From Planococcus plakortidis (GTDB taxonomy: Bacteria > Bacillota > Bacilli > Bacillales_A > Planococcaceae), in the NCBI RefSeq assembly GCF_001687605.2, contig NZ_CP016539.2, forward strand, positions 340,501-404,500: a stretch of 64,000 bases of DNA. Direction: 5' to 3'. Positions 52,181 through 60,823 of the stretch are shown here, one piece after another. Within the stretch, counting starts at the first letter, position 1. Each line of letters starts with the position of its first letter. The notes below the pieces were generated by a model. It did not search any database. It had not been told where the DNA came from and saw only the letters and a program-made list of their open reading frames with translations. Both the position numbers and the translations under genes were made by a program.

Positions 52181-52687
52181 ATGCGCAAAGTGATTGTGGA
52201 GCCGTATAATTCGGGTTGGCCCGTTGCGTTCGATAACGCAGCAGCAGAAATCTGCGGCCTGCTTGAAGGCGTATGCCTGGATGTGAAGCATATTGGCAGT
52301 ACCGCAGTCCCGGGGCTGGCAGCTAAGCCGATTCTCGATTTGCTCGTGATCGTTTCGGATATAGGGGCAGTAGACCGGTTTGAAGAGGCTTTCCTGAAGC
52401 TGGGCTATCGGGCGAAAGGCGAAAATGGGTTGCCGAGAAGGCGCTATTTTGAACGCGGCGGCAATGAGCGCACGCATCATGTCCATTGTTACGAACAGGG
52501 AGATCCTGAGATTGTGCGCCACCTTGCATTCCGGGACTTCTTGAGGGCGAATCCGCAAATTGCTGGAGCTTACGGCGAATTGAAGATAAGCCTAGCGGAA
52601 CGGTACCCTTGGGACATCGAACAATACATAAAAGGAAAACAGGCGATGGTGCAGGAAATTGAGAAACGGGCGATGGGAGAGATTTGA
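52181..52687 (+). CDS. GrpB family (UPF0157) protein
   Basis: 168 residues from the ATG at 52181 with GGAGGGGG upstream. Family marks: VKHIGSTAVPGLAAKPILDLLV (nucleotidyltransferase-like strand with the GSTAVPGL motif) and HHVHCYEQGDPEIVRHLAFRDFLR. The fold suggests a minimal nucleotidyltransferase; function is not known. The stop shares one base with the next ATG. Confidence 0.9.
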   Translation: MRKVIVEPYNSGWPVAFDNAAAEICGLLEGVCLDVKHIGSTAVPGLAAKPILDLLVIVSDIGAVDRFEEAFLKLGYRAKGENGLPRRRYFERGGNERTHHVHCYEQGDPEIVRHLAFRDFLRANPQIAGAYGELKISLAERYPWDIEQYIKGKQAMVQEIEKRAMGEI

Positions 52688-53100
52688 TGGAAATGGCGAA
52701 TTGGAAAGGCGCTGCTGGCGTCTGTATAAATGAACGGAATGAAATTTTATTGGTACTGATGAAAGCACCGGAGGAAGACAGTAAATGGTCGGTTCCTGCA
52801 AGCGGCCTGGAAACGGGCGAAACGCTCGAACAATGCTGTGAGCGTGAGTTCGAGGAAGTGACGGGGCTGACGGTCAAGGCCGGAGAGATCTTGAAGAAGC
52901 GGGACGGCAGTTACGAAAATGCCGCCGTGTCATTCGATTTGCATTATTTTCGGGTGGAAGTGACAGGCGGCGAATTGATCATTCCGAAAGATGATTTTTT
53001 GATCGAGGATATCGCCTGGAAATCCATCGAAGAAATCGGAAATTTGGAGCTTGCGTATCCGGATGACTTGGAGCTTTTCAAATCACTTATTGCAGCTTGA
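52687..53100 (+). CDS. NUDIX hydrolase family protein with altered Nudix box
   Basis: 137 residues. The Nudix region reads SGLETGETLEQCCEREF-EEVTGL: compared with GX5EX7REUXEEXGU, the first Gly is Ser and the last of the paired Glu is Val, so a metal ligand may be missing. Hydrolysis of a nucleoside diphosphate derivative is expected from the family but could be weakened. Translationally coupled to the GrpB gene (TGATG). Confidence 0.8.
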   Translation: MEMANWKGAAGVCINERNEILLVLMKAPEEDSKWSVPASGLETGETLEQCCEREFEEVTGLTVKAGEILKKRDGSYENAAVSFDLHYFRVEVTGGELIIPKDDFLIEDIAWKSIEEIGNLELAYPDDLELFKSLIAA

Positions 53101-53169
53101 GCCCAGCAGGATTCAAAAAATGCGGCTGGGGTAAAGAAGAACTAACAAAGTTTTCGGGAGGGCGATCGC

Positions 53170-53346
53170 ATGGGCAAGGAACGGAAAAGCAAGGAAGGCG
53201 AGAAATTGCTGCCGGATATGGAACCGGGCCGCCATCAGCTGCCAGATAAGGAGGGGAATCCCATGCCGGATAGGGAATTGGAATACAAAGAAAACTCCAA
53301 TGAAAAATACCGGGACCAGACACCGGATGACGACAAAAAGGACTAG
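53170..53346 (+). CDS. Small highly charged protein, 58 aa
   Basis: ATG at 53170 with GGGAGG at 53156-53161 and a stop at 53344. Very hydrophilic, rich in Lys, Glu, Asp and Pro, with no hydrophobic core (e.g. ELEYKENSNEKYRDQTPDDD). It resembles intrinsically disordered or stress-type small proteins of Bacilli, but I cannot assign a family. Directly followed by its own terminator. Confidence 0.6.
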   Translation: MGKERKSKEGEKLLPDMEPGRHQLPDKEGNPMPDRELEYKENSNEKYRDQTPDDDKKD

Positions 53347-53352
53347 ATTGAA

Positions 53353-53380
53353 TGGCCGCTTGCAATAAAGCGGCATTTTT
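53353..53380 (+). terminator. Terminator
   Basis: GCCGCTT pairs with AAGCGGC around 6 bases, then ATTTTT. Confidence 0.75.
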
Positions 53381-53439
53381 CATGTGGTGGATGCAGGGGA
53401 GGCTTCGAAGCCTGTTCGACAACGAAAAGGGGGAGGCTT

Positions 53440-54390
53440 ATGACGCGACATCAGTTTAAGAATGCCGTATGGCAAGAGGAAAATGCGATGGAGTCAGCGG
53501 ATTTCCGGCAATTGCTCTCAGCGAATCCAAAGTTGCAGCAATGGATCGATCAATCGGAAAACCTGACCGTCAATATTCTCCACGCCGATACTTCCCGGAT
53601 CGGCAAGGAGGTTTTGTGGGGTTCGCTGATTTATAAACAAAGCCGCCATGCCCGGGATGCGCAGGACGTCTTTCATTTTTATGTATCTCCGGAGTTGTTG
53701 GTGACGAGCACGCTTGATTTCGAGGAAGATATGGATATGCCAAGGCATTTGATGATCCAGCAGATGGAGGATGCGGAATCGCCGGTCGAGGTGATGATGA
53801 TTCTACTCGGCGGGATGGTCGGTTCGGTGTTGCATAAAATCGATGGTTTTGAAGAACGTCTCCATCAATTGCTGTGGAATATTAAAGAACACAATAATCG
53901 CCAAACTTTGGAAAGCATCGAAGAAGTGCGCCATGAAATCCTGTTATGGAAACATTTGATCATGGGGTTTCGGGAAATCGCCATGGCAGTCGAAGAGACC
54001 TTCGGCGAAGCGGTCCGTGGGCAGAGGGAATACGAGCGGACGTCCAAGCGGATCGACCGGTGCGTCATGCTCGTTGAATCGTATGAAGATGAAATCAGGA
54101 ATATGGTCGATATGGAAAATGTCGTGGCCAATTACCGGGGAAATGAAATCGTCAAGACACTGACCGTCTTGACGACCTTGTTTACGCCGGTCATGGCCTG
54201 GGGTGCTTTATGGGGGATGAATTTCCGCGTCATGCCAGAACTCGATTTAAGGTACGGTTATGTGATGTCGATTGCCGTCATCTTAGTTTCCACGTTCTTG
54301 CTGTATTTGTATTTCAGGCAAAAAGGCTGGACGGGCGATATTCTGCGGTCGATTGACAATAAGGGCAAGCCAAAGCAAAAGCAGGACTGA
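53440..54390 (+). CDS. CorA-like magnesium/divalent cation transporter
   Basis: 316 residues. Long N-terminal cytoplasmic domain, a long helix (about 165-245), and two C-terminal membrane segments with the family motif GMN in WGALWGMNFRVMPEL between them. The channel opens as a pentamer. It is closer to the YfjQ type than to enterobacterial CorA. GGGGGAGG precedes the ATG. Confidence 0.9.
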   Translation: MTRHQFKNAVWQEENAMESADFRQLLSANPKLQQWIDQSENLTVNILHADTSRIGKEVLWGSLIYKQSRHARDAQDVFHFYVSPELLVTSTLDFEEDMDMPRHLMIQQMEDAESPVEVMMILLGGMVGSVLHKIDGFEERLHQLLWNIKEHNNRQTLESIEEVRHEILLWKHLIMGFREIAMAVEETFGEAVRGQREYERTSKRIDRCVMLVESYEDEIRNMVDMENVVANYRGNEIVKTLTVLTTLFTPVMAWGALWGMNFRVMPELDLRYGYVMSIAVILVSTFLLYLYFRQKGWTGDILRSIDNKGKPKQKQD

Positions 54391-54406
54391 GCGCAGTCCT
54401 GCTTTT
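54377..54406. terminator. Bidirectional terminator
   Basis: AAAAGCAGGACT and AGTCCTGCTTTT form a 12-bp stem around a 6-base loop; the corA-like stop codon lies in the loop. Confidence 0.85.
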
Positions 54407-54407
54407 G

Positions 54408-54725
54408 TCATTTCGGCTTGTCTTTTTTCAGTTCCTCGAGCAGTTCGGTATAGCGATGCAGGTCACGGTCGTCGTATTTGCCGATATAATTGATCAGCAT
54501 TTCCTCGACGTCCCGCCGTTGCCGTTCGGCAGCAATGAGCTTTTCCTTCATCGACTTCTGCTTCCACAAAATCGTGTCTTCCACATCTTCCATTTTGTTC
54601 AGCATATCGATTTCTGCGAGCAATACCAATGCTGCGTTCTTTTTCTCTTCATACTTTTTCAGCGCTTTGTCAATCTTCCGGGTATCGTTCTCATAGGTCA
54701 TATTGGAATACATCGACATTTGCAT
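54408..54725 (-). CDS. Coiled-coil hypothetical protein, 105 aa
   Basis: Almost wholly charged and helical, with heptad-like stretches (RKIDKALKKYEEKKNAALVL and onward). No membrane segment. GGAGG lies 6 bases before the ATG. No known family. Confidence 0.65.
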   Translation of the reverse strand: MQMSMYSNMTYENDTRKIDKALKKYEEKKNAALVLLAEIDMLNKMEDVEDTILWKQKSMKEKLIAAERQRRDVEEMLINYIGKYDDRDLHRYTELLEELKKDKPK

Positions 54726-54818
54726 GCCCCTCCTCCGCCATTTATATATTTACAGTAACAGATATTAGAATATTCTGTCTATAATAACGGGTAAAATATT
54801 AGCGGAAACCGACCTTCA

Positions 54819-55151
54819 TCATGAAGTGCTTTCCGCCTTTGCAGGTTCTATCCAGTTTTGCGACCAGTGTTCGATTTCTTTCATGACCGGCTGAAGCGAA
54901 GCGCCTTTTTCGGTCAGCGAATATTCAATCCGAACCGGGGTTTCGGGATGGACGGTGCGTTCGACTAAACCGTCTCCTTCCAAAGCCTTCAGCCGTTCGG
55001 ACAAGAGGCGGCCGCTGATCCCGATTTCTTCGGTCAATTGGCCGAAGCGTTTCGGCTCGTCCATTAATTGATGAATGATCAAGCCTGTCCAACGCTGGCC
55101 CAATAAAGAAATGGCGGCTTCGAACCGCGGGCAAATTTCAGGACTTTTCAT
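54819..55151 (-). CDS. HxlR family transcriptional regulator
   Basis: 110 residues from the ATG read from 55151, preceded by AAAGGAG. Winged-helix pattern CPRFEAAISLLGQRWTGLII, then RFGQLTEEIGISGRLLSERL, then GLVERTVHPETPVRIEYSLTEKG. The conserved Cys at residue 7 matches the thiol sensor of YodB/CatR. Divergent from the glyoxalase-fold gene at 55275, which it probably represses until quinones or diamide modify the Cys. Confidence 0.9.
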   Translation of the reverse strand: MKSPEICPRFEAAISLLGQRWTGLIIHQLMDEPKRFGQLTEEIGISGRLLSERLKALEGDGLVERTVHPETPVRIEYSLTEKGASLQPVMKEIEHWSQNWIEPAKAESTS

Positions 55152-55211
55152 ATTCACCGCTCCTTTTTCTTCATAATAGCATATCTGTTTGTGAATTAAA
55201 AAACAGATGAC

Positions 55212-55240
55212 TTGACGTAACTTGGTTATTAAAATAAAAT
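55212..55240 (+). promoter_or_regulatory. Candidate promoter of the glyoxalase-fold gene
   Basis: TTGACG and TAAAAT with a 17-base spacer, a good SigA match, 35 bases before the GTG. Confidence 0.65.
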
Positions 55241-55241
55241 T

Positions 55242-55258
55242 AGTTACAAATAGTAAGT
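55242..55258. promoter_or_regulatory. Candidate HxlR (YodB/CatR-like) operator
   Basis: AGTTACAAATAGTAAGT has TTAC and GTAA arms 5 bases apart and closely resembles the Bacillus YodB/CatR box as I recall it (TTACTATTTGTAA type). It lies just after the -10 box, over the transcription start. Confidence 0.5.
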
Positions 55259-55274
55259 AAGTGGAGGGATTAGT

Positions 55275-56123
55275 GTGAATTTTCATCAACAGCCTGTCAG
55301 TTATGTAGAAAGTTTGACATTGAAAGTATTGGATTTGCCTCGGATGAGTCGTTTTTATACGGATATATTGGGGTTTGAAACGATTGAGGAAAAGGAAAAT
55401 GAAACAATCCTTGGGGCGGGAGGGAAAGAGATCCTGACCCTTCAGCATGCCCTGGAGCTTAAACCGAAAGCGGGCCGCTATGCCGGCTTGTATCATTTTG
55501 CGGTGCTGCTGCCGGACCGGAAAGAGCTCGGGAAAGTATTGCTGCATCTCCATGAGCAACGGATCCCGCTTGGTTCTTCGGATCATCAAGTGAGTGAAGC
55601 GCTGTACCTATCGGATCCGGAGGGCAACGGCATTGAAATCTATCGTGACCGTGAGCCCGGGGAATGGGAATGGCGCGGAGACCAGGTGCACATGACCGTT
55701 GACCCGTTGGACGTGCAGGAAGTCGCGCAAGCATCGGAGGGCGAGAAGTGGGGCGGTATGCCAGCGGGCACTGTACTGGGTCACATCCACCTCCATGTTT
55801 CGGATCTCCAGGCTGCGCGCAATTTCTATACCGATGCGATAGGTTTCGGGGCAGTTGCGAATCTGGGCAACCAGGCGCTATTCGTGTCGGATGCAAAGTA
55901 TCATCATCACATCGGATTGAACATCTGGAACGGCACGGGCATTCCGGCATTGCCTGAAAATGAAGCCGGATTGGCTCATTATGTTATCCGTGTCGCGGAT
56001 GGTCAAGCACAACAGGCCATGCGTGACCGCCTGCAGCAATACGGTGCTGAGATCCGGATGGACGGGACGGTATTGGAAACTGCTGATCCATCCGGCAATC
56101 GCATCCGCGTATTGCCAGCGTAA
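55275..56123 (+). CDS. VOC/glyoxalase-fold protein, catechol 2,3-dioxygenase-like (CatE type)
   Basis: 282 residues, GTG start with GGAGG at 55263-55267. Two VOC modules: residues about 8-115 (ESLTLKVLDLPRMSRFYTDILGF) and about 165-280 (GHIHLHVSDLQAARNFYTDAIGF), with candidate metal residues His in YHFAVLLP, the HIHLHV strand and Glu in GNGIEIYRD. Similar in length and context to Bacillus CatE, induced by catechol and quinones. Could be dioxygenase or thiol-adduct detoxifier. Confidence 0.85.
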   Translation: MNFHQQPVSYVESLTLKVLDLPRMSRFYTDILGFETIEEKENETILGAGGKEILTLQHALELKPKAGRYAGLYHFAVLLPDRKELGKVLLHLHEQRIPLGSSDHQVSEALYLSDPEGNGIEIYRDREPGEWEWRGDQVHMTVDPLDVQEVAQASEGEKWGGMPAGTVLGHIHLHVSDLQAARNFYTDAIGFGAVANLGNQALFVSDAKYHHHIGLNIWNGTGIPALPENEAGLAHYVIRVADGQAQQAMRDRLQQYGAEIRMDGTVLETADPSGNRIRVLPA

Positions 56124-56125
56124 GG

Positions 56126-56160
56126 AAATCCCCGGGACTTCAAGGTCTCGGGGATTTTTT
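56126..56160. terminator. Terminator
   Basis: AAATCCCCGGGAC pairs with GTCTCGGGGATTT around 6 bases, T run; it sits between convergent genes. Confidence 0.85.
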
Positions 56161-56163
56161 GCA

Positions 56164-56409
56164 TTAAGGTGCCGGGCACGAAGCGGATGCATCCGCATAT
56201 AGTAAGGTTTGTGTGGAGCGCCGAGTCGCTGTGGCTTGCTGGACATTGCCCGCTTGCTCAGGCATCAGGTTATCCCGTGTTTCTGTATAGGCTTGGAGCC
56301 GCTCCTGGTTTTGCCAGTCTTCAAAAGGTTCATTGTAAAAGCCTAAGAGGATCAATCCGCAAAATGCGGCAATCAAGGTGATGCCAAGTAACGAAAGGAA
56401 ACCTTTCAT
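56164..56409 (-). CDS. Possible small single-pass membrane protein
   Basis: 81 residues: one hydrophobic helix (about 3-24) and a polar tail that could face outside. The ribosome site is weak (GGCGGGAT), and no family is recognised, but the hydrophobic segment at the N-terminus and the terminator following it favour a gene. Uncertain. Confidence 0.45.
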   Translation of the reverse strand: MKGFLSLLGITLIAAFCGLILLGFYNEPFEDWQNQERLQAYTETRDNLMPEQAGNVQQATATRRSTQTLLYADASASCPAP

Positions 56410-56535
56410 GATTCAATCCCGCCTTCTCATAGATGCTGATATTAAGAACGCAGGGCGCTTGTGAAAGGTTCCCGGTTGAAGAAATCCGAAAGACTGGGAT
56501 ACTAATAAGTAAGCATACAAAGGGGAGGGCAAACC

Positions 56536-57606
56536 ATGATCTCATTGAATACAGGCATTTGCCGCATGCTCGGCATCGAGTATCCGGTCATCCAGGCAGG
56601 AATGGCGGGCGGCCCGACGACCGCGGAACTCGTGGCGGAAGTTTCAGCGGCAGGAGGGTTAGGGACGCTCGGCGCTGCTTATTTGACGCCTGGAAAGTTG
56701 CGGGAGGATATTGTGGAAATACGGAAACGGACGGATAAGCCATTTGCCGTCAATTTGTTCGCGCCAGTGCCGAAAGATGACTTCTCGCGCCTCGATGAAG
56801 TGAAACGAGCGCTGCAGCCGATCTGCCAGGAACTTGCGATTGAAGGTCAAAGCGCTGAATACCGCTCGCCCGATCACGGAGAAGAGCTGTTCCGTGTCTG
56901 CCTGGAAATGGGGGTGCCGATCATCAGTACGGCATTCGGTTCACTTCCGCCAGAGCATATGCGGGAAGCGAAAGCGCAAAGCATTAAAATCATCGCCATG
57001 GCGACGACGGTCAATGAAGCAATGGAAGCGCAAGCGGCAGGGGCTGACGCCATCGTGGCACAAGGCAGCGAAGCCGGAGGGCACCGCGGCAGCTTTTCAT
57101 TCGAGCGCCATCCGATGGGTGCCCAGGTCGGCTTGATGGCGCTGCTTCCCCAAGTCGCAGATGCGGTGGACGTGCCGGTGGTCGCAGCCGGTGGCATTAT
57201 GGACGGGCGCGGGCTGGTAGCGGCGCTTGCACTCGGTGCGCAAGCCGTCCAAGTCGGGACGCGGTTTGTCGGAGCGAAGGAATCGGGAGCGCATCAGGCA
57301 TACAAGCAAGCGATCTTTGACAGCGATGAAGAAAGCACCGTCGTGACGAGAAGTTTTTCAGGACGGCCAGCGCGCGGCATTAATAATTCTTTCATCGAAC
57401 GATTCGAATCATCGGGAACCAAACCGTTGCCATTTCCGTCCCAGAATACAGTAACGAGAGAAATCAGGGCAGCTGCGGCTAAAGCCGGAAACCCCGAATT
57501 CATGTCGTTATGGGCAGGGCAGGCAACAAGAAACTTAAGGCAGGAAGAAGGCGCGGCGGAAATCGTCTCTTCCATGATGGAACAGGCTGGCGCGCTCTTG
57601 CGGTGA
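56536..57606 (+). CDS. Nitronate monooxygenase / NPD family flavoprotein
   Basis: 356 residues, TIM-barrel FMN enzyme. Seen: N-terminal GIEYPVIQAGMAGGPTTAEL, AVNLFAPVP, GADAIVAQGSEAGGHRGSF with the active-site His, and the FMN-phosphate region VAAGGIMDGRGLVAALALGAQAVQVGTRF. Oxidises alkyl nitronates or propionate-3-nitronate in the family. GGGGAGGG precedes the ATG. Single gene. Confidence 0.9.
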   Translation: MISLNTGICRMLGIEYPVIQAGMAGGPTTAELVAEVSAAGGLGTLGAAYLTPGKLREDIVEIRKRTDKPFAVNLFAPVPKDDFSRLDEVKRALQPICQELAIEGQSAEYRSPDHGEELFRVCLEMGVPIISTAFGSLPPEHMREAKAQSIKIIAMATTVNEAMEAQAAGADAIVAQGSEAGGHRGSFSFERHPMGAQVGLMALLPQVADAVDVPVVAAGGIMDGRGLVAALALGAQAVQVGTRFVGAKESGAHQAYKQAIFDSDEESTVVTRSFSGRPARGINNSFIERFESSGTKPLPFPSQNTVTREIRAAAAKAGNPEFMSLWAGQATRNLRQEEGAAEIVSSMMEQAGALLR

Positions 57607-57676
57607 TACGGCTCGAGTTTCCTGTTTCTGCATGCTATACTGTTTAAAGTGATTTTGAAACGAGGAGATTGAACGA

Positions 57677-58522
57677 ATGGAATGGAAAAATATATATCGC
57701 GGTATTTTAATGGGCATCAGCGATTTGATCCCTGGGGTCAGTGGAGGGACGATTGCCTTCATCCTCGGCATCTATGACCGCTTGCTTGAATCGATCAGCG
57801 GCTTTTTCAGCCGGGATTGGAAAAAGCAGCTCGGCTTTCTTGTCCCTCTTGGCATGGGGATTGTTATCACCTTATTGTTGTTCAGCCGCTTCATTGAGTT
57901 TTTATTGGACAACCATTACGAAGCGACGCAATTTTTCTTCATGGGCCTGATACTCGGGGTCTTGCCTTATATCATGAAGCAGGCGGACGTGAAGAAGAAT
58001 TTCACTGCTCGCCATTTGATCATCTTGCTGGTCATCGGGGCGGCGCTTGCTTCCATGGCGTTTATCCAGACCGATGAGAATGTCGCGCCGATTACGGAAT
58101 TGAGTGTGCCGACTTTCTTCCTGCTGTTTTTCTCGGGATGGATCGCGAGCATGGCGATGCTGTTGCCTGGCATCAGCGGCTCGTTCATCCTGCTATTGAT
58201 CGGGGTTTATTCGACAGCGATTAACGCTCTGTCGACCTTGAACTTGCCGGTCGTCATGGCCATCGGTGCCGGCGTCATTGTCGGTTTTATCGTCTCGAGC
58301 AAAGCCATCAGCTATTTGCTGGAACATTTCACCTACGTGACGTATGCGGCAATCATTGGCTTGATCCTGGGATCGCTATTTGTCGTATTCCCTGGCTTTT
58401 CGGCCGATCCGATGACATTGGCGACCAGCCTGGTGACGTTCATGGTGGGCCTATTGTTCACGCTATGGTTCAGTTCGCCGAAGAAAACCGATATTACAAG
58501 CGAACACAATGTTGAGGCTTAG
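57677..58522 (+). CDS. DUF368 membrane protein (PopT-type undecaprenyl-phosphate translocase)
   Basis: 281 residues, about 8-9 membrane segments in two similar halves. The first half has GILMGISDLIPGVSGGTIAFILGIYDRLL, the second GWIASMAMLLPGISGSFILLLIGVY: the paired re-entrant motifs of DUF368. This family was recently identified as a flippase that returns undecaprenyl phosphate to the inner leaflet. uppP, the enzyme making that phosphate outside, lies 2 kb away. Confidence 0.88.
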   Translation: MEWKNIYRGILMGISDLIPGVSGGTIAFILGIYDRLLESISGFFSRDWKKQLGFLVPLGMGIVITLLLFSRFIEFLLDNHYEATQFFFMGLILGVLPYIMKQADVKKNFTARHLIILLVIGAALASMAFIQTDENVAPITELSVPTFFLLFFSGWIASMAMLLPGISGSFILLLIGVYSTAINALSTLNLPVVMAIGAGVIVGFIVSSKAISYLLEHFTYVTYAAIIGLILGSLFVVFPGFSADPMTLATSLVTFMVGLLFTLWFSSPKKTDITSEHNVEA

Positions 58523-58536
58523 GGAATACAAAATGC

Positions 58537-58578
58537 AAAGCGGACAGCGAAAAGGGCCCCCTTTTCCTGTCCGCTTTT
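58537..58578 (+). terminator. Long terminator hairpin
   Basis: AAAGCGGACAG pairs with CTGTCCGCTTT, with an inner AAAAGGG/CCCTTTT stem. Confidence 0.85.
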
Positions 58579-58672
58579 GGTATTTATTTAAGGGGGAAAG
58601 TAAAAAAGGCTTTTTACTTCCCGGATTCCGGTTTTGCGATTACACTGAAATGAAGAGAAAGAGGTGATGCGT

Positions 58673-59800
58673 GTGCGGAAATTATTTGGCATCCTGTTGC
58701 TCATGGTCTTATTGTTTTTCACCCGCCCGATCTGGGAAGCGCCTGTCGAAAAATATGTCGACCTCAGTTTCTTGGACTCAGTGGATGAAGTGATCGGAAA
58801 TGTAACGGCGGATACAGATGTGTCCAAAGCGCTCGATGAAGCCAAATACTTCACGACGCGCATCAGCCATCAATTGCAGGCGATGGTGAAGGAAAGCTCG
58901 GCTGCCTTGCCCGAAGCGGTCGCAAAACCAGAGCTCTCCGATACCGAGTCCATGGTGGCGGTCCACAATGTCACGCTGGGGATGAGCAAGGAAGAAGCCC
59001 AGCAAAAGCTCGGCTTGCCATTGCGTTTGATGGAGAATGAGTACGGAACCGAATGGCATAGCTATCATCAGGATTACCAGAACTATGTATTGCTGTCATA
59101 CGATAAAAATGGCGAGGTCAATGGCATGTTCACCAATCAGGACCTCATTTCTTCCGCGAAAGGTCTCTCGATGGATTCCACAAAAGCCCAAGTCCGCGAA
59201 TTGTTCGGGACACCGCTGAGCAACCTGCAAAAAGGGCGTGTGCAATACATCCTGGATTCACGCGATGAGTATGATTTGTTTGAAACGGCTGATTCCTACA
59301 CAACGGTTTTTTACGATATTCATGAAGGGGACACAGTCACGGCGGTCCAGGTCATCGATAAGGGCTTGGAAGAGCAAAGGGGCGGGATTTATGCGGAGCC
59401 TGGCCCTGAAGTGAAGGAAGGCTATGAGTTTTTGTTGTTCGAACTGACCAATTCAGCGAGAATTCAACGGGAGCTGCCGCTCTTGAAATGGGATAGTGAA
59501 ACGATGGAAACGGCTAGGGACCATAGCCAGGAAATGGCGGATGAGCGTTATTTCAGCCATACCAACCCCGATGGCCAATCGCCTTTTGACCGCATGAAAG
59601 AAGATGGCATCACATTCTTTATCGCCGGTGAAAACTTAGCCTATGGGCAGTACAGCGCTGTCTTCGCCCACGAGGGGCTGATGAACTCGATGGGCCATAG
59701 GGAAAACATCGTCAAGCCCGACTTCGGCTATCTCGGTGTTGGCGTTGCATTCAATTCAGACAAGCAGCCTTACTTTACGGCTAACTTCTTTAATCGCTAA
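58673..59800 (+). CDS. CAP-domain secreted protein (YlbC-like)
   Basis: 375 residues from the GTG at 58673, 6 bases after GAGGTG; an ATG at 58667 would abut that site. N-terminal hydrophobic segment (about 3-20) as a signal or anchor, CAP-associated domain (about 100-235), then a CAP/SCP domain from about 250 with HSQEMADERYFSHTNPDGQSPFDRM (in part) and ENLAYGQ. Probably extracellular or wall-associated; function of bacterial CAP proteins is mostly unknown. Confidence 0.88.
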   Translation: MRKLFGILLLMVLLFFTRPIWEAPVEKYVDLSFLDSVDEVIGNVTADTDVSKALDEAKYFTTRISHQLQAMVKESSAALPEAVAKPELSDTESMVAVHNVTLGMSKEEAQQKLGLPLRLMENEYGTEWHSYHQDYQNYVLLSYDKNGEVNGMFTNQDLISSAKGLSMDSTKAQVRELFGTPLSNLQKGRVQYILDSRDEYDLFETADSYTTVFYDIHEGDTVTAVQVIDKGLEEQRGGIYAEPGPEVKEGYEFLLFELTNSARIQRELPLLKWDSETMETARDHSQEMADERYFSHTNPDGQSPFDRMKEDGITFFIAGENLAYGQYSAVFAHEGLMNSMGHRENIVKPDFGYLGVGVAFNSDKQPYFTANFFNR

Positions 59801-59802
59801 GC

Positions 59803-59842
59803 AAAAATCCCTCTATTGCATTTGTGCAATAGAGGGATTTTT
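59803..59842. terminator. Strong bidirectional terminator
   Basis: An 18-bp perfect stem, AAAAATCCCTCTATTGCA with TGCAATAGAGGGATTTTT, and TTTG loop, between convergent genes. Confidence 0.92.
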
Positions 59843-59844
59843 AA

Positions 59845-60675
59845 TTAGTTCAACAAGAACCAGGCGAGCACGACGAGCGGGCCGACGACAAAGCAGTAGA
59901 TCGCGAAATACTTCAGCTGGCCTTTTGCCATGATGTTCATGAACCATTTCAGAGAGAAGTACGACGCAACCAGTGAACCCACAAACGCCATGATGTACGG
60001 CAGGGCCATCGTCGAGAGATTATCATCATTGACGATGTCGGTGATGCTCAGTACAGCCCCGCCCAAGCTGATCGGGATGAACAACAGGAACGAGAAGCGC
60101 AATGCCGTCTCTTGGTTGATGCCCCGTGCCATGGCGGCAACGATCGTGGCGCCGCTTCGGCTGATGCCGGGGATCAATGCGACGGCTTGTGCGCCGCCGA
60201 TGATCAAGGCGTCTTTCATTGTCATATTGCCGTCTTTACGCTGTCCGCGCATATTGCGGATCAGCCACAAAGCGAGGCCGGTGACAATCAGCGTAACCCC
60301 GACGGTGACGACCGTCGACAGGTAATCATCGATCGTATCTTGGAACAACACGCCGATGATGCCCGCCGGAATGGTCGCAACGACCAAATAAACGACAAAC
60401 ATGAAATCGCGCCGCGTTTCCGGCGTTTTTTCTTTGAAGAATTTCAAGCCGTTGATCACCAGCCGTTGGATGTCTTCGCGGTAAATGATCAAGACGGCGA
60501 GCAGGGACGCGCTATTGACGAGCAGCGCGAAAGTCGAAGTGCTTCCCTCGATTTCAACATCGAGAAAGTATTGTGCAATCAGCAAATGGCCGCTTGAAGA
60601 AATCGGGATCGGTTCGGTGAGCCCCTGGAATAGCCCGAGCAGCAAGAACTTGATTGTAAGCCATAATTGTTCCAT
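59845..60675 (-). CDS. uppP: Undecaprenyl-diphosphatase
   Basis: 276 residues, about 8 membrane segments. The BacA/UppP marks are [27 protein letters not shown] (N-terminal Glu-rich motif with PISSSGH) and [18 protein letters not shown], the second catalytic motif with the Arg. Removes a phosphate from undecaprenyl pyrophosphate at the outer face, giving bacitracin tolerance. Divergent from the AI-2E gene. GGAGG precedes the ATG. Confidence 0.96.
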   Translation of the reverse strand: MEQLWLTIKFLLLGLFQGLTEPIPISSSGHLLIAQYFLDVEIEGSTSTFALLVNSASLLAVLIIYREDIQRLVINGLKFFKEKTPETRRDFMFVVYLVVATIPAGIIGVLFQDTIDDYLSTVVTVGVTLIVTGLALWLIRNMRGQRKDGNMTMKDALIIGGAQAVALIPGISRSGATIVAAMARGINQETALRFSFLLFIPISLGGAVLSITDIVNDDNLSTMALPYIMAFVGSLVASYFSLKWFMNIMAKGQLKYFAIYCFVVGPLVVLAWFLLN

Positions 60676-60823
60676 CTGTATGTATCCTCCAAATTCTATT
60701 CATTCTCATATCCACAATCATAAGACGTGCATTGCTTGAAAAAGTTCACGCTATACAAAAACATATAATACCATATAATCATGATAAACTGGGTATACAC
60801 ATGGAAGAAAGGAAGTGTAAGAG

